64,000 nucleotides of DNA from Streptomyces olivaceoviridis (GCF_014650115.1 NZ_BMUI01000030.1:22288-86287); one strand, 5' to 3'; counted from the first letter of the stretch, positions 17,500 through 26,423 are shown. Translations and numbers: made by a program. Notes: generated from the letters alone by a model not told the origin.

Positions 17500-18864
17500 G
17501 TGCTTGAGCCCGCGTACCAGGTGGACGTCGTCATCGTGGGAGCCGGAATCGCCGGTCTCTCGGCGGCTCATCGGCTGACCAGCGCAGGAATCACGACCGC
17601 GGTCCTGGAGGCCGCCCCGTACGTCGGCGGTCGCATGTCGACCGAGAAGGTCGACGGCTTCCGGCTCGACCGCATCGGACAGCTGCTGTCCACGTCCTAC
17701 CCCGAACTCCGCCTGAGTCCGGGCCTGGACGCCCTGACTCTGCGCTGTTTCGCCCCGGGCGTGCTGCTGCACCGGGACGGCCGCACCCATCGCGCGGGCG
17801 CGCCGGCGGGCGGCGGGAGCGCGCGGGGCGCACGGGGCGCACTCCATGTGGTGCGTGCCCTCGCCAACGCCCCCCGGGGTACGGCGGCCACGCCCGGCGC
17901 GCCGGTGGGCGGCGCGGTGGACCAGGCCCGGCTGGGCGCGGCGCTCGGCCGGATCGCCACGACCCCCGTCGACCGCGTCCTGGCCCGCCCCGAGATGCCG
18001 GCCGCCCTCGCCCTGGCCCAGCGCGGGGTCCCGGCGCGCACCATCGACGGCTTCCTGCGCCCGCTGCTCGCCACGCTGCTGTGCGACCCGGAGCTGACCA
18101 CCTCCAGCCGGTGCGCCGACCTGGCGCTGCGCGCCTTCGCGAGCGGACGGCTGTGCGTGCCGGAGGGCGGCGCCGAGGTGCTGCCGGAACTGCTGGCCGG
18201 GGGGCTCCCGCCGGGCACCGTGCACACCGGGGTGCGGGTCACCTCGGTGTCCACCACCTCGGTGGCGACCGCCGAGCACGGGGAGATCCGCTGCCGGGCG
18301 GTGCTGCTGGCCACGGACGCGCGCGCCGCGGCCGGACTGCTGCCGGGGCTCAGGGTGCCGGACTTCCACCCGGTGACGGTCGTCCACCACACCACGGACG
18401 AGCCGTCGGCGGCGTTCGCGACGGGCACCTCGCTGCTGCTGGACGCCGACCGGGGCGGGCCGGTGGCGCACACGGCGGTCCTCAGCAACGTGGACCCGAG
18501 CCGGGCACCGGCCGGCCGCGTCCTGATCTCCTCGACGGTGCTGGGCACGCCACCGGAAGGGGTGGACACCGCCGTCCGCATCCACCTCTCCCGCCTCTAC
18601 GGCACCTCCACGCGCCGCTGGGAGACGCTGGCCGTGCACCACACCCCGGAGGCGGTCCCCGCGATGCGCCCACCCCACGACCTGCGCCGCCCGGTACGCC
18701 TCCTCGCGGGCCTCTACGTCTGCGGCGACCACCGGGACACCAGCACGGTCCAGGGCGCCCTGCACTCGGCCCACCGCGCCGCGGCAGCCGTCCTGGCGGA
18801 CCTGGGCGCCACGGGTCCGATGCACAGCGCGGACCCGGTCCCCACCCTGCCGAGGGCGGCGTAG
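17500..18864 (+). CDS. FAD-dependent oxidoreductase, amine-oxidase/protoporphyrinogen-oxidase-like
   Basis: A 454-residue flavoprotein. The dinucleotide-binding VVIVGAGIAGLSAAHRL starts at residue 8 and is followed by GGRMSTEKVDGFRLDRIGQLL, typical of the amine oxidase/phytoene desaturase superfamily. A C-terminal FAD-contact segment (LYVCGDHRDTSTVQGALHS) completes the fold. The substrate is not evident. GTG 17500 has a strong AGGAGG at 17488-17493. The upstream spacer carries three ATGCGAC-like repeats between about 17353 and 17393, possible regulator sites. No partner gene is obvious. Confidence 0.85.
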   Translation: MLEPAYQVDVVIVGAGIAGLSAAHRLTSAGITTAVLEAAPYVGGRMSTEKVDGFRLDRIGQLLSTSYPELRLSPGLDALTLRCFAPGVLLHRDGRTHRAGAPAGGGSARGARGALHVVRALANAPRGTAATPGAPVGGAVDQARLGAALGRIATTPVDRVLARPEMPAALALAQRGVPARTIDGFLRPLLATLLCDPELTTSSRCADLALRAFASGRLCVPEGGAEVLPELLAGGLPPGTVHTGVRVTSVSTTSVATAEHGEIRCRAVLLATDARAAAGLLPGLRVPDFHPVTVVHHTTDEPSAAFATGTSLLLDADRGGPVAHTAVLSNVDPSRAPAGRVLISSTVLGTPPEGVDTAVRIHLSRLYGTSTRRWETLAVHHTPEAVPAMRPPHDLRRPVRLLAGLYVCGDHRDTSTVQGALHSAHRAAAAVLADLGATGPMHSADPVPTLPRAA

Positions 18865-18907
18865 GCGCCCCGGAAGGGGCACGGGGAACTGCGCGAACGA
18901 CCACGAC
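18865..18907. repeat. Streptomyces dispersed intergenic repeat, copy 1
   Basis: The stretch GCGCCCCGGAAGGGGC followed by ACGGGGAACTGCGCGA begins right after the oxidoreductase stop. It matches a family of intergenic palindromic repeats that I recall as common in Streptomyces genomes. A second copy lies at 26020. The hairpin could also act as a terminator. Confidence 0.75.
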
Positions 18908-18946
18908 GGCACGGCACCCGGCAGCCGACCGCCACCCGCGACGGCG

Positions 18947-20413
18947 CTACCCCAACGCCGCCACCTTCTCCCGGTACACGCGCACGGGCGCCGCGTCCCG
19001 GTAGGGCTCCAGCCGCCGCTCGAACTCCTTCACGTACTCCACGGCGCGAGCCGACCGCATCTCCGCGGCCTGCCCCGCCGCCTCCGCGGCGATCGCGCAC
19101 GCCTGGTCCAGTTCGCCGAGGCCGAGGCGGGCGGTGGCGAGGACGATCCGACAGAACAGGCGGCTGCGGGCATAGGTGGGCGCCCGGAGCTGGAGGGACC
19201 GCTCGGCGTGCTGCGCGGCGGCCCGGAACTGCTGGAGGTCCCGGTGGCAGTGGCCGAACTCGTCGGCGAGCTGCGCCTCGTCGAAGAACGCGGCCCAGTA
19301 CGGCACCTCGTCCCCGGGCCGGGCCGCCTCCAGGGCGCGTTCGGCCCGCACGAGCGCGGCGGTGCACGCCCGCACCTCCCCCAGTACGCCGTGCGCCCGC
19401 GCCTCGGAGGCGTGCAGCAGCGCCTGGACGACCGGCGGGGCGCCCGTGCCGACCCCCTGCTGGGCGACCCGGGCCAGTTGCACGGCCTCCCTGCCGTGGC
19501 CGAGGTAGACGGCCTGGCGGCTCATGGTGACCAGGACGTAGGAGCCGTAGGCCCGGTCGCCGGCCGCCTGGGCGAGCCGCAGGGCCTGCACGAAGTACCG
19601 CTGGGCGAGGCCGTGCGCGGCGATGTCGTACGACGTCCAGCCCGCGAGCCGGGTCAGATCGGCGGCGGCGGCGAACAGGCGGCGGCCGGTCTGCTCGTCG
19701 TAGCTGCCGCGCAGCATCGGCTCGCACTCGTGCTCCAGGTAGCGCACCAGCGCCTGCCGGGCGTGGCCGCCGCCGAACCGGTCGTCGAGGGTGCGGAACA
19801 GCTCGCCCACCGAGTGCAGCGCGGCGATGTCACCGCCGGTGACCCTGTGGCCGGGGGCGCGCTCGGCGTGCGTCCGCAGCCGCGGCGGGACCAGCGGCCC
19901 CGGCTGCGGCGCCCTGGCCGCGCCGGGCCGGCCCTGCGGCGGCACCCGGGGTACCGGCTCGCGGGCCACCCGGTCGTCGGCCTTGCCGATCAGCCAGTCC
20001 CGGCTGGGCACCACGAGCCCCGCCGGGGTGAAGGCGATCTTGCGCAGTTCGGCGTGGCTGCCGGAGTCCTTGCGCCACAGCCCGCTGACGATGTCGACGG
20101 CCTCCTCGGGGGTGGCCGCGAACTCCAGCCCGGCGTACACCGGCGCACACGCGTCCAGGCCGAGATCCTGGGCGGTGAGCCGGCGCCCGAGCCGGCGCGT
20201 GAAGACCTCGGCGATCAGGGCGGGGGTCGTACCGCGTGGCTGCTGGCCGCGCAGCCAACGGGTGACCGAGGTCTTGTCGTATCTGAGGTCCAGCCCGTGT
20301 TCCAGGCCGAGCTGGTCGACGCGACGGGCCAGACCCGCGTTGGAGAACCCCGCTTCTGCGATGAGCGCGGCGAGCTGGCGGTTGGGGGTGCGCTGCGCGG
20401 GTCGGTCCGTCAT
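18947..20413 (-). CDS. NsdA-like regulator with N-terminal HTH and TPR-like region
   Basis: A 488-residue protein. The N-terminus (AALIAEAGFSNAGLARRV and RYDKTSVTRWLRGQQPRG) is a helix-turn-helix-like module. The C-terminal half is a series of helical repeats of TPR character (for example ERSLQLRAPTYARSRLF and LGELDQACAIAAEAAG). Streptomyces have several paralogues of this type. NsdA, a negative regulator of sporulation and antibiotic production, is the best studied; assigning this protein to that exact role is not justified. ATG 20413 has AGGAGA 12 bases upstream. It is divergent from lipB. Confidence 0.85.
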   Translation of the reverse strand: MTDRPAQRTPNRQLAALIAEAGFSNAGLARRVDQLGLEHGLDLRYDKTSVTRWLRGQQPRGTTPALIAEVFTRRLGRRLTAQDLGLDACAPVYAGLEFAATPEEAVDIVSGLWRKDSGSHAELRKIAFTPAGLVVPSRDWLIGKADDRVAREPVPRVPPQGRPGAARAPQPGPLVPPRLRTHAERAPGHRVTGGDIAALHSVGELFRTLDDRFGGGHARQALVRYLEHECEPMLRGSYDEQTGRRLFAAAADLTRLAGWTSYDIAAHGLAQRYFVQALRLAQAAGDRAYGSYVLVTMSRQAVYLGHGREAVQLARVAQQGVGTGAPPVVQALLHASEARAHGVLGEVRACTAALVRAERALEAARPGDEVPYWAAFFDEAQLADEFGHCHRDLQQFRAAAQHAERSLQLRAPTYARSRLFCRIVLATARLGLGELDQACAIAAEAAGQAAEMRSARAVEYVKEFERRLEPYRDAAPVRVYREKVAALG

Positions 20414-20653
20414 CTGCGGTGCGGTCTCCTGCCTTCCGGGCCGGTCGATGTGCCCGGATTGCCTTTGAGCAGCCCTTATGGCCTCACGAACGGCGCGAAT
20501 GTAGCGGAGAGTGAGCAGACGATCGCACACTTCGCCGCGCATTCATCCGATCGTGTGAGGAACGCCCTCAGAGCTGACGTACTCCGGTCGGACGTACAGT
20601 GGCGAGGGCGCGTTACGCGCCTGACACACCGGTCGCTGAGGGAGGCGCTTGCC

Positions 20654-21451
20654 GTGAGTGAGTTGCGGTTCGTCCGCATGGGGTTCGGTGCGGATGCCGT
20701 CGATTACCAGGAGGCCTGGGACGAGCAGCGCCGGGTGCACGCGGCCCGGTTCGCCGACGAGATCCCGGACACCGTGCTCCTCCTGGAACACCCCCCGGTG
20801 TACACGGCCGGCCGGCGCACGGAGGACAGCGAGCGCCCGCTGGACGGCACCCCGGTCATCGACGTGGACCGCGGCGGCAAGATCACCTGGCACGGCCCGG
20901 GCCAGCTGGTGGGTTACCCGATCCAGAAGCTGCCCCGCCCGGTGGACGTGGTCGCGCACGTGCGGCGGCTGGAGGAGGCGATCATCCGCGCCTGCGCCGA
21001 GTTCGGCCTGGAGACCACCCGGGTGGAGGGCCGCAGCGGCGTCTGGGTGCTCGGCGACCCGGTCGAGCAGCGGCCGGCGCTCGGCGGACTGTCCCTGGAC
21101 TTCGACCCGCGGCTCACCGACGAGGAGTTCGACCCGCGGCTCAACGGCCCCGAGTACGCCCCGTCCAACGCGGGCCAGCGGCGCGAGGACCGCAAGATCG
21201 CGCAGATCGGCATCCGGGTGGCCAAGGGCGTCACCATGCACGGCTTCTCGTTCAACGTGAACCCGGACATGAAGGCGTTCGACCGGATCATCCCGTGCGG
21301 GATCCGGGACGCGGGGGTGGCCTCCCTCGCGGCCGAGCTGGGCCGGGACATCGGCATCGACGAGGTCCTGCCGGTGGTCGAGAAGCACCTGCGGGACGTC
21401 CTGGAGAACGCGGAACCGAAGCCGCGGGTGATCGAGAAGGCGTCCGCCTGA
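20654..21451 (+). CDS. lipB: Lipoyl(octanoyl) transferase
   Basis: LipB moves the octanoyl group from acyl carrier protein to the lipoyl lysine of E2 and glycine-cleavage H proteins. The 265-residue protein shows LLEHPPVYTAGRR, the GGKITWHGPGQLVGYP core, catalytic K181 in RKIAQIG and catalytic C215 in IIPCGI, as in the mycobacterial enzyme. GTG 20654 follows GGGAGG, and the conserved protein begins at MSELRF; the frame extends far upstream only because the opposite strand codes for the regulator. TACAGT at 20595-20600 may be its -10. lipA follows 115 bases later. Confidence 0.95.
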   Translation: MSELRFVRMGFGADAVDYQEAWDEQRRVHAARFADEIPDTVLLLEHPPVYTAGRRTEDSERPLDGTPVIDVDRGGKITWHGPGQLVGYPIQKLPRPVDVVAHVRRLEEAIIRACAEFGLETTRVEGRSGVWVLGDPVEQRPALGGLSLDFDPRLTDEEFDPRLNGPEYAPSNAGQRREDRKIAQIGIRVAKGVTMHGFSFNVNPDMKAFDRIIPCGIRDAGVASLAAELGRDIGIDEVLPVVEKHLRDVLENAEPKPRVIEKASA

Positions 21452-21566
21452 CCGTCCGCCGGGGGAATGCGCCCTGCGACAGCGGGGTTGGCCCGAGCGG
21501 CAGGGCGCACACAGTACGGGCGTACCCTGGGGTACGCCGAAGAATCGAAGTCACAGGGAGCCGGTC

Positions 21567-22532
21567 GTGTCCGCAGTCGCACCCGACGGACGCAAGTTGC
21601 TGCGCCTGGAGGTCCGCAACAGCCAGACCCCCATCGAGCGCAAGCCCGAGTGGATCAAGACCCGGGCGAAAATGGGCCCCGAATACACGAAGATGCAGAA
21701 CCTCGTGAAGAGCGAGGGGCTGCACACGGTGTGCCAGGAAGCCGGCTGTCCGAACATCTACGAGTGCTGGGAGGACCGCGAGGCGACCTTCCTCATCGGC
21801 GGCGACCAGTGCACCCGGCGCTGTGACTTCTGCCAGATCGACACGGGCAAGCCCGAGGCGCTGGACCGTGACGAGCCGCGCCGCGTGGGCGAGTCCGTGG
21901 TCACCATGGACCTGAACTACGCCACCATCACCGGCGTCGCCCGCGACGACCTGGAGGACGGCGGCGCCTGGCTGTACGCGGAGACCGTGCGCCAGATCCA
22001 CCGGCAGACGGCGGACCGCGAGGGCGGCCGGACGAAGGTGGAGCTGCTGGCCCCGGACTTCAACGCGGTCCCCGAGCAGCTCGCCGAGGTGTTCGCCTCC
22101 CGCCCCGAGGTCTTCGCGCACAACGTCGAGACGGTCCCGAGGATCTTCAAGCGGATCCGCCCCGGCTTCCGCTACGAGCGCTCCCTGAAGGTCATCACCG
22201 AGGCCCGCGACCACGGCCTGGTGACCAAGTCGAACCTGATCCTCGGCATGGGCGAGACCCGCGAGGAGGTCAGCGAGGCGCTGAAGCAGCTGCACGACGC
22301 GGGCTGCGAGCTGGTCACCATCACCCAGTACCTGCGCCCGTCGGTGCGCCACCACCCGGTGGAGCGCTGGGTGAAGCCGCAGGAGTTCGTCGAGCTGAAG
22401 GAGGAGGCCGAGCAGATCGGCTTCTCCGGTGTGATGTCCGGCCCGCTGGTGCGCTCCTCCTACCGCGCCGGGCGGCTGTACCAGATGGCCGTGGAGAAGC
22501 GTGGCACGTACGTCGCCGCCCAGGCGGTGTGA
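21567..22532 (+). CDS. lipA: Lipoyl synthase (radical SAM)
   Basis: LipA inserts two sulfurs into the octanoyl chain attached by LipB. The 321-residue protein has the radical-SAM cluster C82-x3-C86-x2-C89 (CTRRCDFC), and an upstream cysteine set in VCQEAGCPNIYECW for the auxiliary iron-sulfur cluster that donates sulfur. GTG 21567 follows AGGGAG. Together with lipB it supplies lipoate for the two lipoyl domains of the E2 encoded at 6828-8639. Confidence 0.97.
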   Translation: MSAVAPDGRKLLRLEVRNSQTPIERKPEWIKTRAKMGPEYTKMQNLVKSEGLHTVCQEAGCPNIYECWEDREATFLIGGDQCTRRCDFCQIDTGKPEALDRDEPRRVGESVVTMDLNYATITGVARDDLEDGGAWLYAETVRQIHRQTADREGGRTKVELLAPDFNAVPEQLAEVFASRPEVFAHNVETVPRIFKRIRPGFRYERSLKVITEARDHGLVTKSNLILGMGETREEVSEALKQLHDAGCELVTITQYLRPSVRHHPVERWVKPQEFVELKEEAEQIGFSGVMSGPLVRSSYRAGRLYQMAVEKRGTYVAAQAV

Positions 22533-22672
22533 GCCGCGCGTGTGAATTCGCGCACAAGCTCCTACCGGTCAGTAATGGCCGAGACGACGCGGTCTCGACC
22601 GTCCTCGCTGATGAGGGCGCCGTCGGGGCCGCGTCGGCGTTCCAGCCCCTCGCGCCAAGGCTTCATGCGTGT

Positions 22673-22701
22673 TTGACCGGTCGGTCACGTCCTGGTAACA
22701 C
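22673..22701 (+). promoter_or_regulatory. Candidate promoter with near-palindromic operator
   Basis: TTGACC (22673-22678) and TAACAC (22696-22701), 17 bases apart, form a plausible promoter for the small gene at 22762. A 14-bp near-palindrome TGACCGGTCGGTCA (22674-22687) overlaps the -35 and looks like a TetR-type site. The -10 lacks the usual final T. Confidence 0.5.
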
Positions 22702-22761
22702 CAATCAGTGACTCTCATATCACGCCCCGCATCTCCATCGCTCAGAGGGGGGACCTCGATC

Positions 22762-22959
22762 ATGCAGGCCGCACCCGTACGCGCCACCGCCATCCCGTCC
22801 TTCACCGGCGCCCTGCGCGCCGTGGAGTCGCTGCTCCTGAGCGGCGGTCAGCGCACCGCCCGCCGCAACGCCTGGACCTCCGTCCTGGAGGACCGCCGCC
22901 GCGCCAAGGACCGGGTCGAGGCCCAGCGGTTCCTGGACCAGGCCGCCGGCCAGTCCTGA
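22762..22959 (+). CDS. Small conserved Streptomyces protein
   Basis: A 65-residue protein with no signal peptide or membrane segment, rich in Arg and Ala (for example GALRAVESLLLSGGQRTARR). The purine-rich GAGGGGGGA before the ATG supports translation. From memory a short gene of this size occupies the same place between lipA and the DUF4191 gene in S. coelicolor. Function is unknown. Confidence 0.75.
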   Translation: MQAAPVRATAIPSFTGALRAVESLLLSGGQRTARRNAWTSVLEDRRRAKDRVEAQRFLDQAAGQS

Positions 22960-23024
22960 CGCCGCCCCCGGCGGCCCCGTGCCGCCCGTCGGGCACTGCC
23001 GTCGTCCGCGCTCCCGGGGGCACG

Positions 23025-23030
23025 TAGACT
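23025..23030 (+). promoter_or_regulatory. Candidate -10 of leaderless DUF4191 gene
   Basis: TAGACT ends seven bases before the ATG at 23038 and no Shine-Dalgarno sequence is present. Confidence 0.6.
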
Positions 23031-23037
23031 TCGTGGC

Positions 23038-23739
23038 ATGGCGAGGAAGGAAACCGCGGCGGACGCCGCGAACGCAGGGCGACTGAAGCAGATCGCCCTC
23101 ACGTACAAGATGACCCGCAAGGCCGACAAGAAGATCGGTCTTGTACTCGCGGCCGTCGGCATCGGCACCCTCGGTGTCTTCCTCGCGATCGGCTTCCTGA
23201 TCGGGCACCCGGTCTACCTGGGCATCTTCGGCCTGCTGATCGCCCTGCTGGCGACCGCGATCGTGTTCGGCCGCCGCGCCGAGCGGGCCGCGTTCGGTCA
23301 GATGGAGGGCCAGCCGGGCGCCGCCGCGGCCGTGCTGGACAACATCGGCCGGGGCTGGACGACGACGCCGGCGGTGGCGATGAACCGCAGCCAGGACGTG
23401 GTGCACCGGGCCGTCGGCAAGGCCGGCATCGTGCTGGTCGCCGAGGGCAACCCGAACCGGGTGAAGAGCCTGCTGGCCGCCGAGAAGAAGAAGATGAACC
23501 GCATCGTCGCCGACGTGCCGGTGCACGATCTGATCGTCGGCAACGGCGAGGGCCAGGTCGAGCTGAAGAAGCTCCGCACGACGATGCTGAAGCTCCCGCG
23601 CGTGCTGACCGGTCCCCAGGTGACGGCCACCAACGACCGGCTGCGGGCGCTGGGCGACCTGATGAGCAACATGCCGCTGCCGAAGGGGCCCATGCCGAAG
23701 GGCATGAAGCTGCCCAAGGGCGGACCCCGGGGACGCTGA
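23038..23739 (+). CDS. DUF4191 family membrane protein
   Basis: A 233-residue protein with two adjacent membrane helices (about 36-58 and 63-82) after a basic N-terminus, then a cytosolic C-terminal domain ending in a Pro/Lys/Gly-rich tail (PLPKGPMPKGMKLPKGG). It matches DUF4191, which in mycobacteria lies directly after lipA (Rv2219) and before an RDD gene and glnA1. Function is unknown. Here the RDD-glnA part of that set is 9.4 kb away. Confidence 0.88.
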   Translation: MARKETAADAANAGRLKQIALTYKMTRKADKKIGLVLAAVGIGTLGVFLAIGFLIGHPVYLGIFGLLIALLATAIVFGRRAERAAFGQMEGQPGAAAAVLDNIGRGWTTTPAVAMNRSQDVVHRAVGKAGIVLVAEGNPNRVKSLLAAEKKKMNRIVADVPVHDLIVGNGEGQVELKKLRTTMLKLPRVLTGPQVTATNDRLRALGDLMSNMPLPKGPMPKGMKLPKGGPRGR

Positions 23740-23816
23740 CCCGCCCCCGCCGTGGACACGCCGCCGAACGGAGTATCCGGCCGGTAATCGGCTCATACGC
23801 TCCTAGCCTTCGGAAT

Positions 23817-24905
23817 GTGACAAAACGACACATTGCGTACCTGGCATGCGCCACGACCCTCGTCGGCACGGTCATCGGCGCCGCTCCGGCGTCCGCTGCC
23901 CACAAGACCCTCGTGGTGCATCCGGGTCAGTCGATCCAGAAGGCGGTCAACTCCGCCAAGGCCGGCGACACCGTGTTCGTGCTCGCCGGCACCTACCGTG
24001 AGAGCGTCACGGTGAAGACGGCGGGCCTCACCCTGCGGGGCGCGGGCCCCGGCACCGTGATCCAGCCCCCCAAGAAGAAGACGAAGCCCGCGCCGCACGG
24101 CAAGAAGGCCGCCGTCACCTGCCTCTCGGACGGCAACGGCATCTGTGTGGTCGGGGGCAAGAACAAGCCCGTCAAGGACGTCACCGTCTCCGATCTCAAG
24201 GTGACCGGCTTCGCCAAGTCCGGCGTGTTCACCATGGGCACCGACCATCTGACCGTGAAGCGTGTGATCGCCGAGCACAACGGCCAGTGGGGCATCGCCC
24301 AGGAGCACTCCACCCGCGGTGTGTTCCGCAACAACACCGCCCGGAGCAACGGGGACGCGGGGATCTTCCTCGCCAACAACGTCAAGGCCGAGCAGGGGGC
24401 CAAGGACAGCAAGGGCGCGGTGATCGACCACAACCGGCTGGAGGCCAACCGGATCGGCATCACCGTCCGCCGGCTGCGCAACCTCGCCGTCACCCGCAAC
24501 TACGTCCTCGGCAACTGCGCGGGCGTGTTCGTCGTCGGCGACGAGAACAAGCCGCGGGCCGGCGCCCTCACCGTCAGCGACAACCTGGTCGACCGGAACA
24601 ACAAGTTCTGCCCGAAGACCGCCCGGCTGCCCTATCTGAAGGGCTCGGGCATCGTGCTGACCGGCACCGAGAAGGCCCTGGTGACGCGGAACAGGGTCAC
24701 CGGTCACACGGGCAAGTCCCCGCTGTCGGGCGGCATCGTCCTGTTCAAGAGCTTCGTGGGCGCCACGAGCGAGCAGAACCGGATCACCGCCAACCTGCTG
24801 GCGAACAACTCCCCGGCGGACCTCGTCAACCAGGAAGCCGCGAAGACCCGCAACGCCTTCACCGGCAACTCCTGCCGGGTCTCCAAGCCCGCGGGCCTGT
24901 GCTGA
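23817..24905 (+). CDS. Secreted right-handed parallel beta-helix protein
   Basis: A 362-residue exported protein: signal peptide ending at about ASAAHK (residue 29), then PGQSIQKAVNSAKAGDTVFVLAGTYRESVTV, the usual opening of pectate-lyase-like beta-helices. Repeated coils follow, with N-x-A/N-x-I patterns such as FRNNTARSNGDAGIFLANN and VTRNYVLGNCAGVFV. Paired cysteines may form disulfides. Such proteins bind or cut polysaccharides, but no catalytic signature is evident. GTG 23817 is the only start before the signal peptide. It begins the segment that separates DUF4191 from glnA and may belong with the spore-pigment genes. Confidence 0.82.
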   Translation: MTKRHIAYLACATTLVGTVIGAAPASAAHKTLVVHPGQSIQKAVNSAKAGDTVFVLAGTYRESVTVKTAGLTLRGAGPGTVIQPPKKKTKPAPHGKKAAVTCLSDGNGICVVGGKNKPVKDVTVSDLKVTGFAKSGVFTMGTDHLTVKRVIAEHNGQWGIAQEHSTRGVFRNNTARSNGDAGIFLANNVKAEQGAKDSKGAVIDHNRLEANRIGITVRRLRNLAVTRNYVLGNCAGVFVVGDENKPRAGALTVSDNLVDRNNKFCPKTARLPYLKGSGIVLTGTEKALVTRNRVTGHTGKSPLSGGIVLFKSFVGATSEQNRITANLLANNSPADLVNQEAAKTRNAFTGNSCRVSKPAGLC

Positions 24906-24948
24906 CCGGACGGCCGTACCCGATCCACGCAAGGAAGGAAGGCGGCAC

Positions 24949-26013
24949 ATGACCGCACCATCCCGCGCGCCCTCTGCTCCCCCCGAGCCGGGGGCACCCC
25001 CCTCCCCTCCCCCGCCGATGCGGCTGCGCGAGCTCGTGTTCGGGGCGGCCTGCGCCGCCGCGGTCCGCGCCGCCGCCCGGCTGGGCGTCGCCGACGCGCT
25101 CGGGGACGCCCCCATGACCGTGGAGACCCTGGCGGCCGAGGTGCGCGCCGAGCCGAAGCCGCTGCGCCGGCTGCTGCGCGCCCTGTCCTGCTACGGCGTC
25201 TTCACCGAGCGGCCGGACGGGACGTTCGCCCACACCGAGATGTCCCGGCTGCTGCGCGAGGACGACCCGAACAGCCTGCGGGCCATCGCCATGTGGTGCA
25301 CCGAGCCGTGGACCTGGGACGCCTGGCCGCTGCTGGACCGGGCCGTGCGCACCGGCCGGAACGTCGTGGAGGACCTCTACGACAAGGAGTTCTTCAGCTA
25401 CCTCAACGAGGACGCCCCCGAGTCCGCGGACGTCTTCAACCGCGCGATGACCCGCTCCAGCGAGCAGTCGGCGCGTGAGGTGGCGGCCCTGCTGGACCTG
25501 TCCGGCAGCAGCTCGGTCGCGGACATCGGCGGCGGCCAGGGCCATGTGGTGGCGTGCCTGCTGGACAAGTACCCGGCGATGCGCGGCAGCCTGCTCGACC
25601 TGCCCCGAGTGGTGGAGAACGCCCTGCCGCGGCTGCGCGAGGGCGGCGACCTCGCCGACCGCGCGCGGATCGTGCCCGGCGACGTCCGGGAGGCGGTCCC
25701 GGTCGAGGCCGACGTCTACATCATCAAGAACATCCTGGAGTGGGACGACGAGTCCACGGCCCGGCTGCTGGGCAACGTGGTCGAGGCGGGCGGTCCCGGC
25801 ACCCGGGTGGTGGTGATCGAGAACCTCGTCGACGACAGCCCGTCGATGCGGTTCAGCACGGCCATGGACCTGCTGCTGCTCCTGAACGTCGGCGGGGCCA
25901 AGCACACCACCGACAGCATGGTCGGACGGCTGGAGGCGGCGGGCCTGGCGGTCCGCGACATCCGGCCGGTCAACCCGTACCTGCACGCGTTCGACTGCAT
26001 CGTCCCCGCATGA
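24949..26013 (+). CDS. SAM-dependent O-methyltransferase
   Basis: A 354-residue class I methyltransferase with an N-terminal dimerisation/winged-helix domain (AARLGVADALGDAPMTVETLAAEV) and the SAM-binding motif VADIGGGQGHVVACLL near residue 182. IIKNILEWDDE corresponds to the catalytic-loop region, though the His usual in COMT-like enzymes (HDW or HNW) reads as LEW here. The first 25 residues are a Pro/Ser-rich extension. It converges on the whiE-type cluster and is a candidate tailoring enzyme for the pigment; this pairing is inference. It starts 43 bases after the beta-helix gene. Confidence 0.85.
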   Translation: MTAPSRAPSAPPEPGAPPSPPPPMRLRELVFGAACAAAVRAAARLGVADALGDAPMTVETLAAEVRAEPKPLRRLLRALSCYGVFTERPDGTFAHTEMSRLLREDDPNSLRAIAMWCTEPWTWDAWPLLDRAVRTGRNVVEDLYDKEFFSYLNEDAPESADVFNRAMTRSSEQSAREVAALLDLSGSSSVADIGGGQGHVVACLLDKYPAMRGSLLDLPRVVENALPRLREGGDLADRARIVPGDVREAVPVEADVYIIKNILEWDDESTARLLGNVVEAGGPGTRVVVIENLVDDSPSMRFSTAMDLLLLLNVGGAKHTTDSMVGRLEAAGLAVRDIRPVNPYLHAFDCIVPA

Positions 26014-26019
26014 CCGGCT

Positions 26020-26044
26020 CCCCGCGCCCCGAAGGGGCGCGGGG
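26020..26044. repeat. Streptomyces dispersed intergenic repeat, copy 2 (terminator-like hairpin)
   Basis: An 11-bp perfect stem (CCCCGCGCCCC / GGGGCGCGGGG, GAA loop) followed by AACTGC. It shares its core with the copy at 18865. Lying between the convergent methyltransferase and cyclase genes, it probably terminates both. Confidence 0.8.
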
Positions 26045-26075
26045 AACTGCCCTCACCGCTGTTCCGGCGGAGCGC

Positions 26076-26405
26076 TCAGCCGGCGTCGCGCTCCCAGAGG
26101 TAGAAGCGCTCTGCCATGGCGTCCTTCGGGGACCGCCAGGTCTGCGGGTCGTACGCGCTGACGTACGCCGACAGCCGCTCGCTGACCTCCTTGAAATCGG
26201 GGTGGGAGGTGACCTTGGCGATGGCCGGTCCCGGCTCCCGCTCGGACTCGATCAGGTGCATGTACACGTCGCCGAACTGGAAGAGGCTGCGCCGGACGAC
26301 TCCGACGAGGTGCGGCAGCTCTCCCCGGTCGGACTCCGCGAACACCTTGGCGATGTCGGTGGCGGAGCCCGGGGCCATGCGGGCGACGATCAGGGCCTGG
26401 TGCAC
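26076..26405 (-). CDS. whiE-ORFVII: TcmI-type polyketide cyclase, WhiE ORFVII-like
   Basis: A 109-residue protein, the same size as WhiE ORFVII and TcmI, with the characteristic HQALIVARMAPGSATDIAKVFAESD start and DVYMHLIES segment of the dimeric ferredoxin-like cyclase fold. It would help fold and cyclise the later rings of the aromatic polyketide. Last gene of the minus-strand pigment operon, 18 bases after the aromatase gene. Confidence 0.92.
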   Translation of the reverse strand: MHQALIVARMAPGSATDIAKVFAESDRGELPHLVGVVRRSLFQFGDVYMHLIESEREPGPAIAKVTSHPDFKEVSERLSAYVSAYDPQTWRSPKDAMAERFYLWERDAG

Positions 26406-26423
26406 GGTCGTCTCCTGTCCGGC

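Noticed and set aside
22529..22711. 60-codon frame just after lipA
   Set aside because: No ribosome-binding site, no hydrophobic or domain features, and it runs into a likely promoter.
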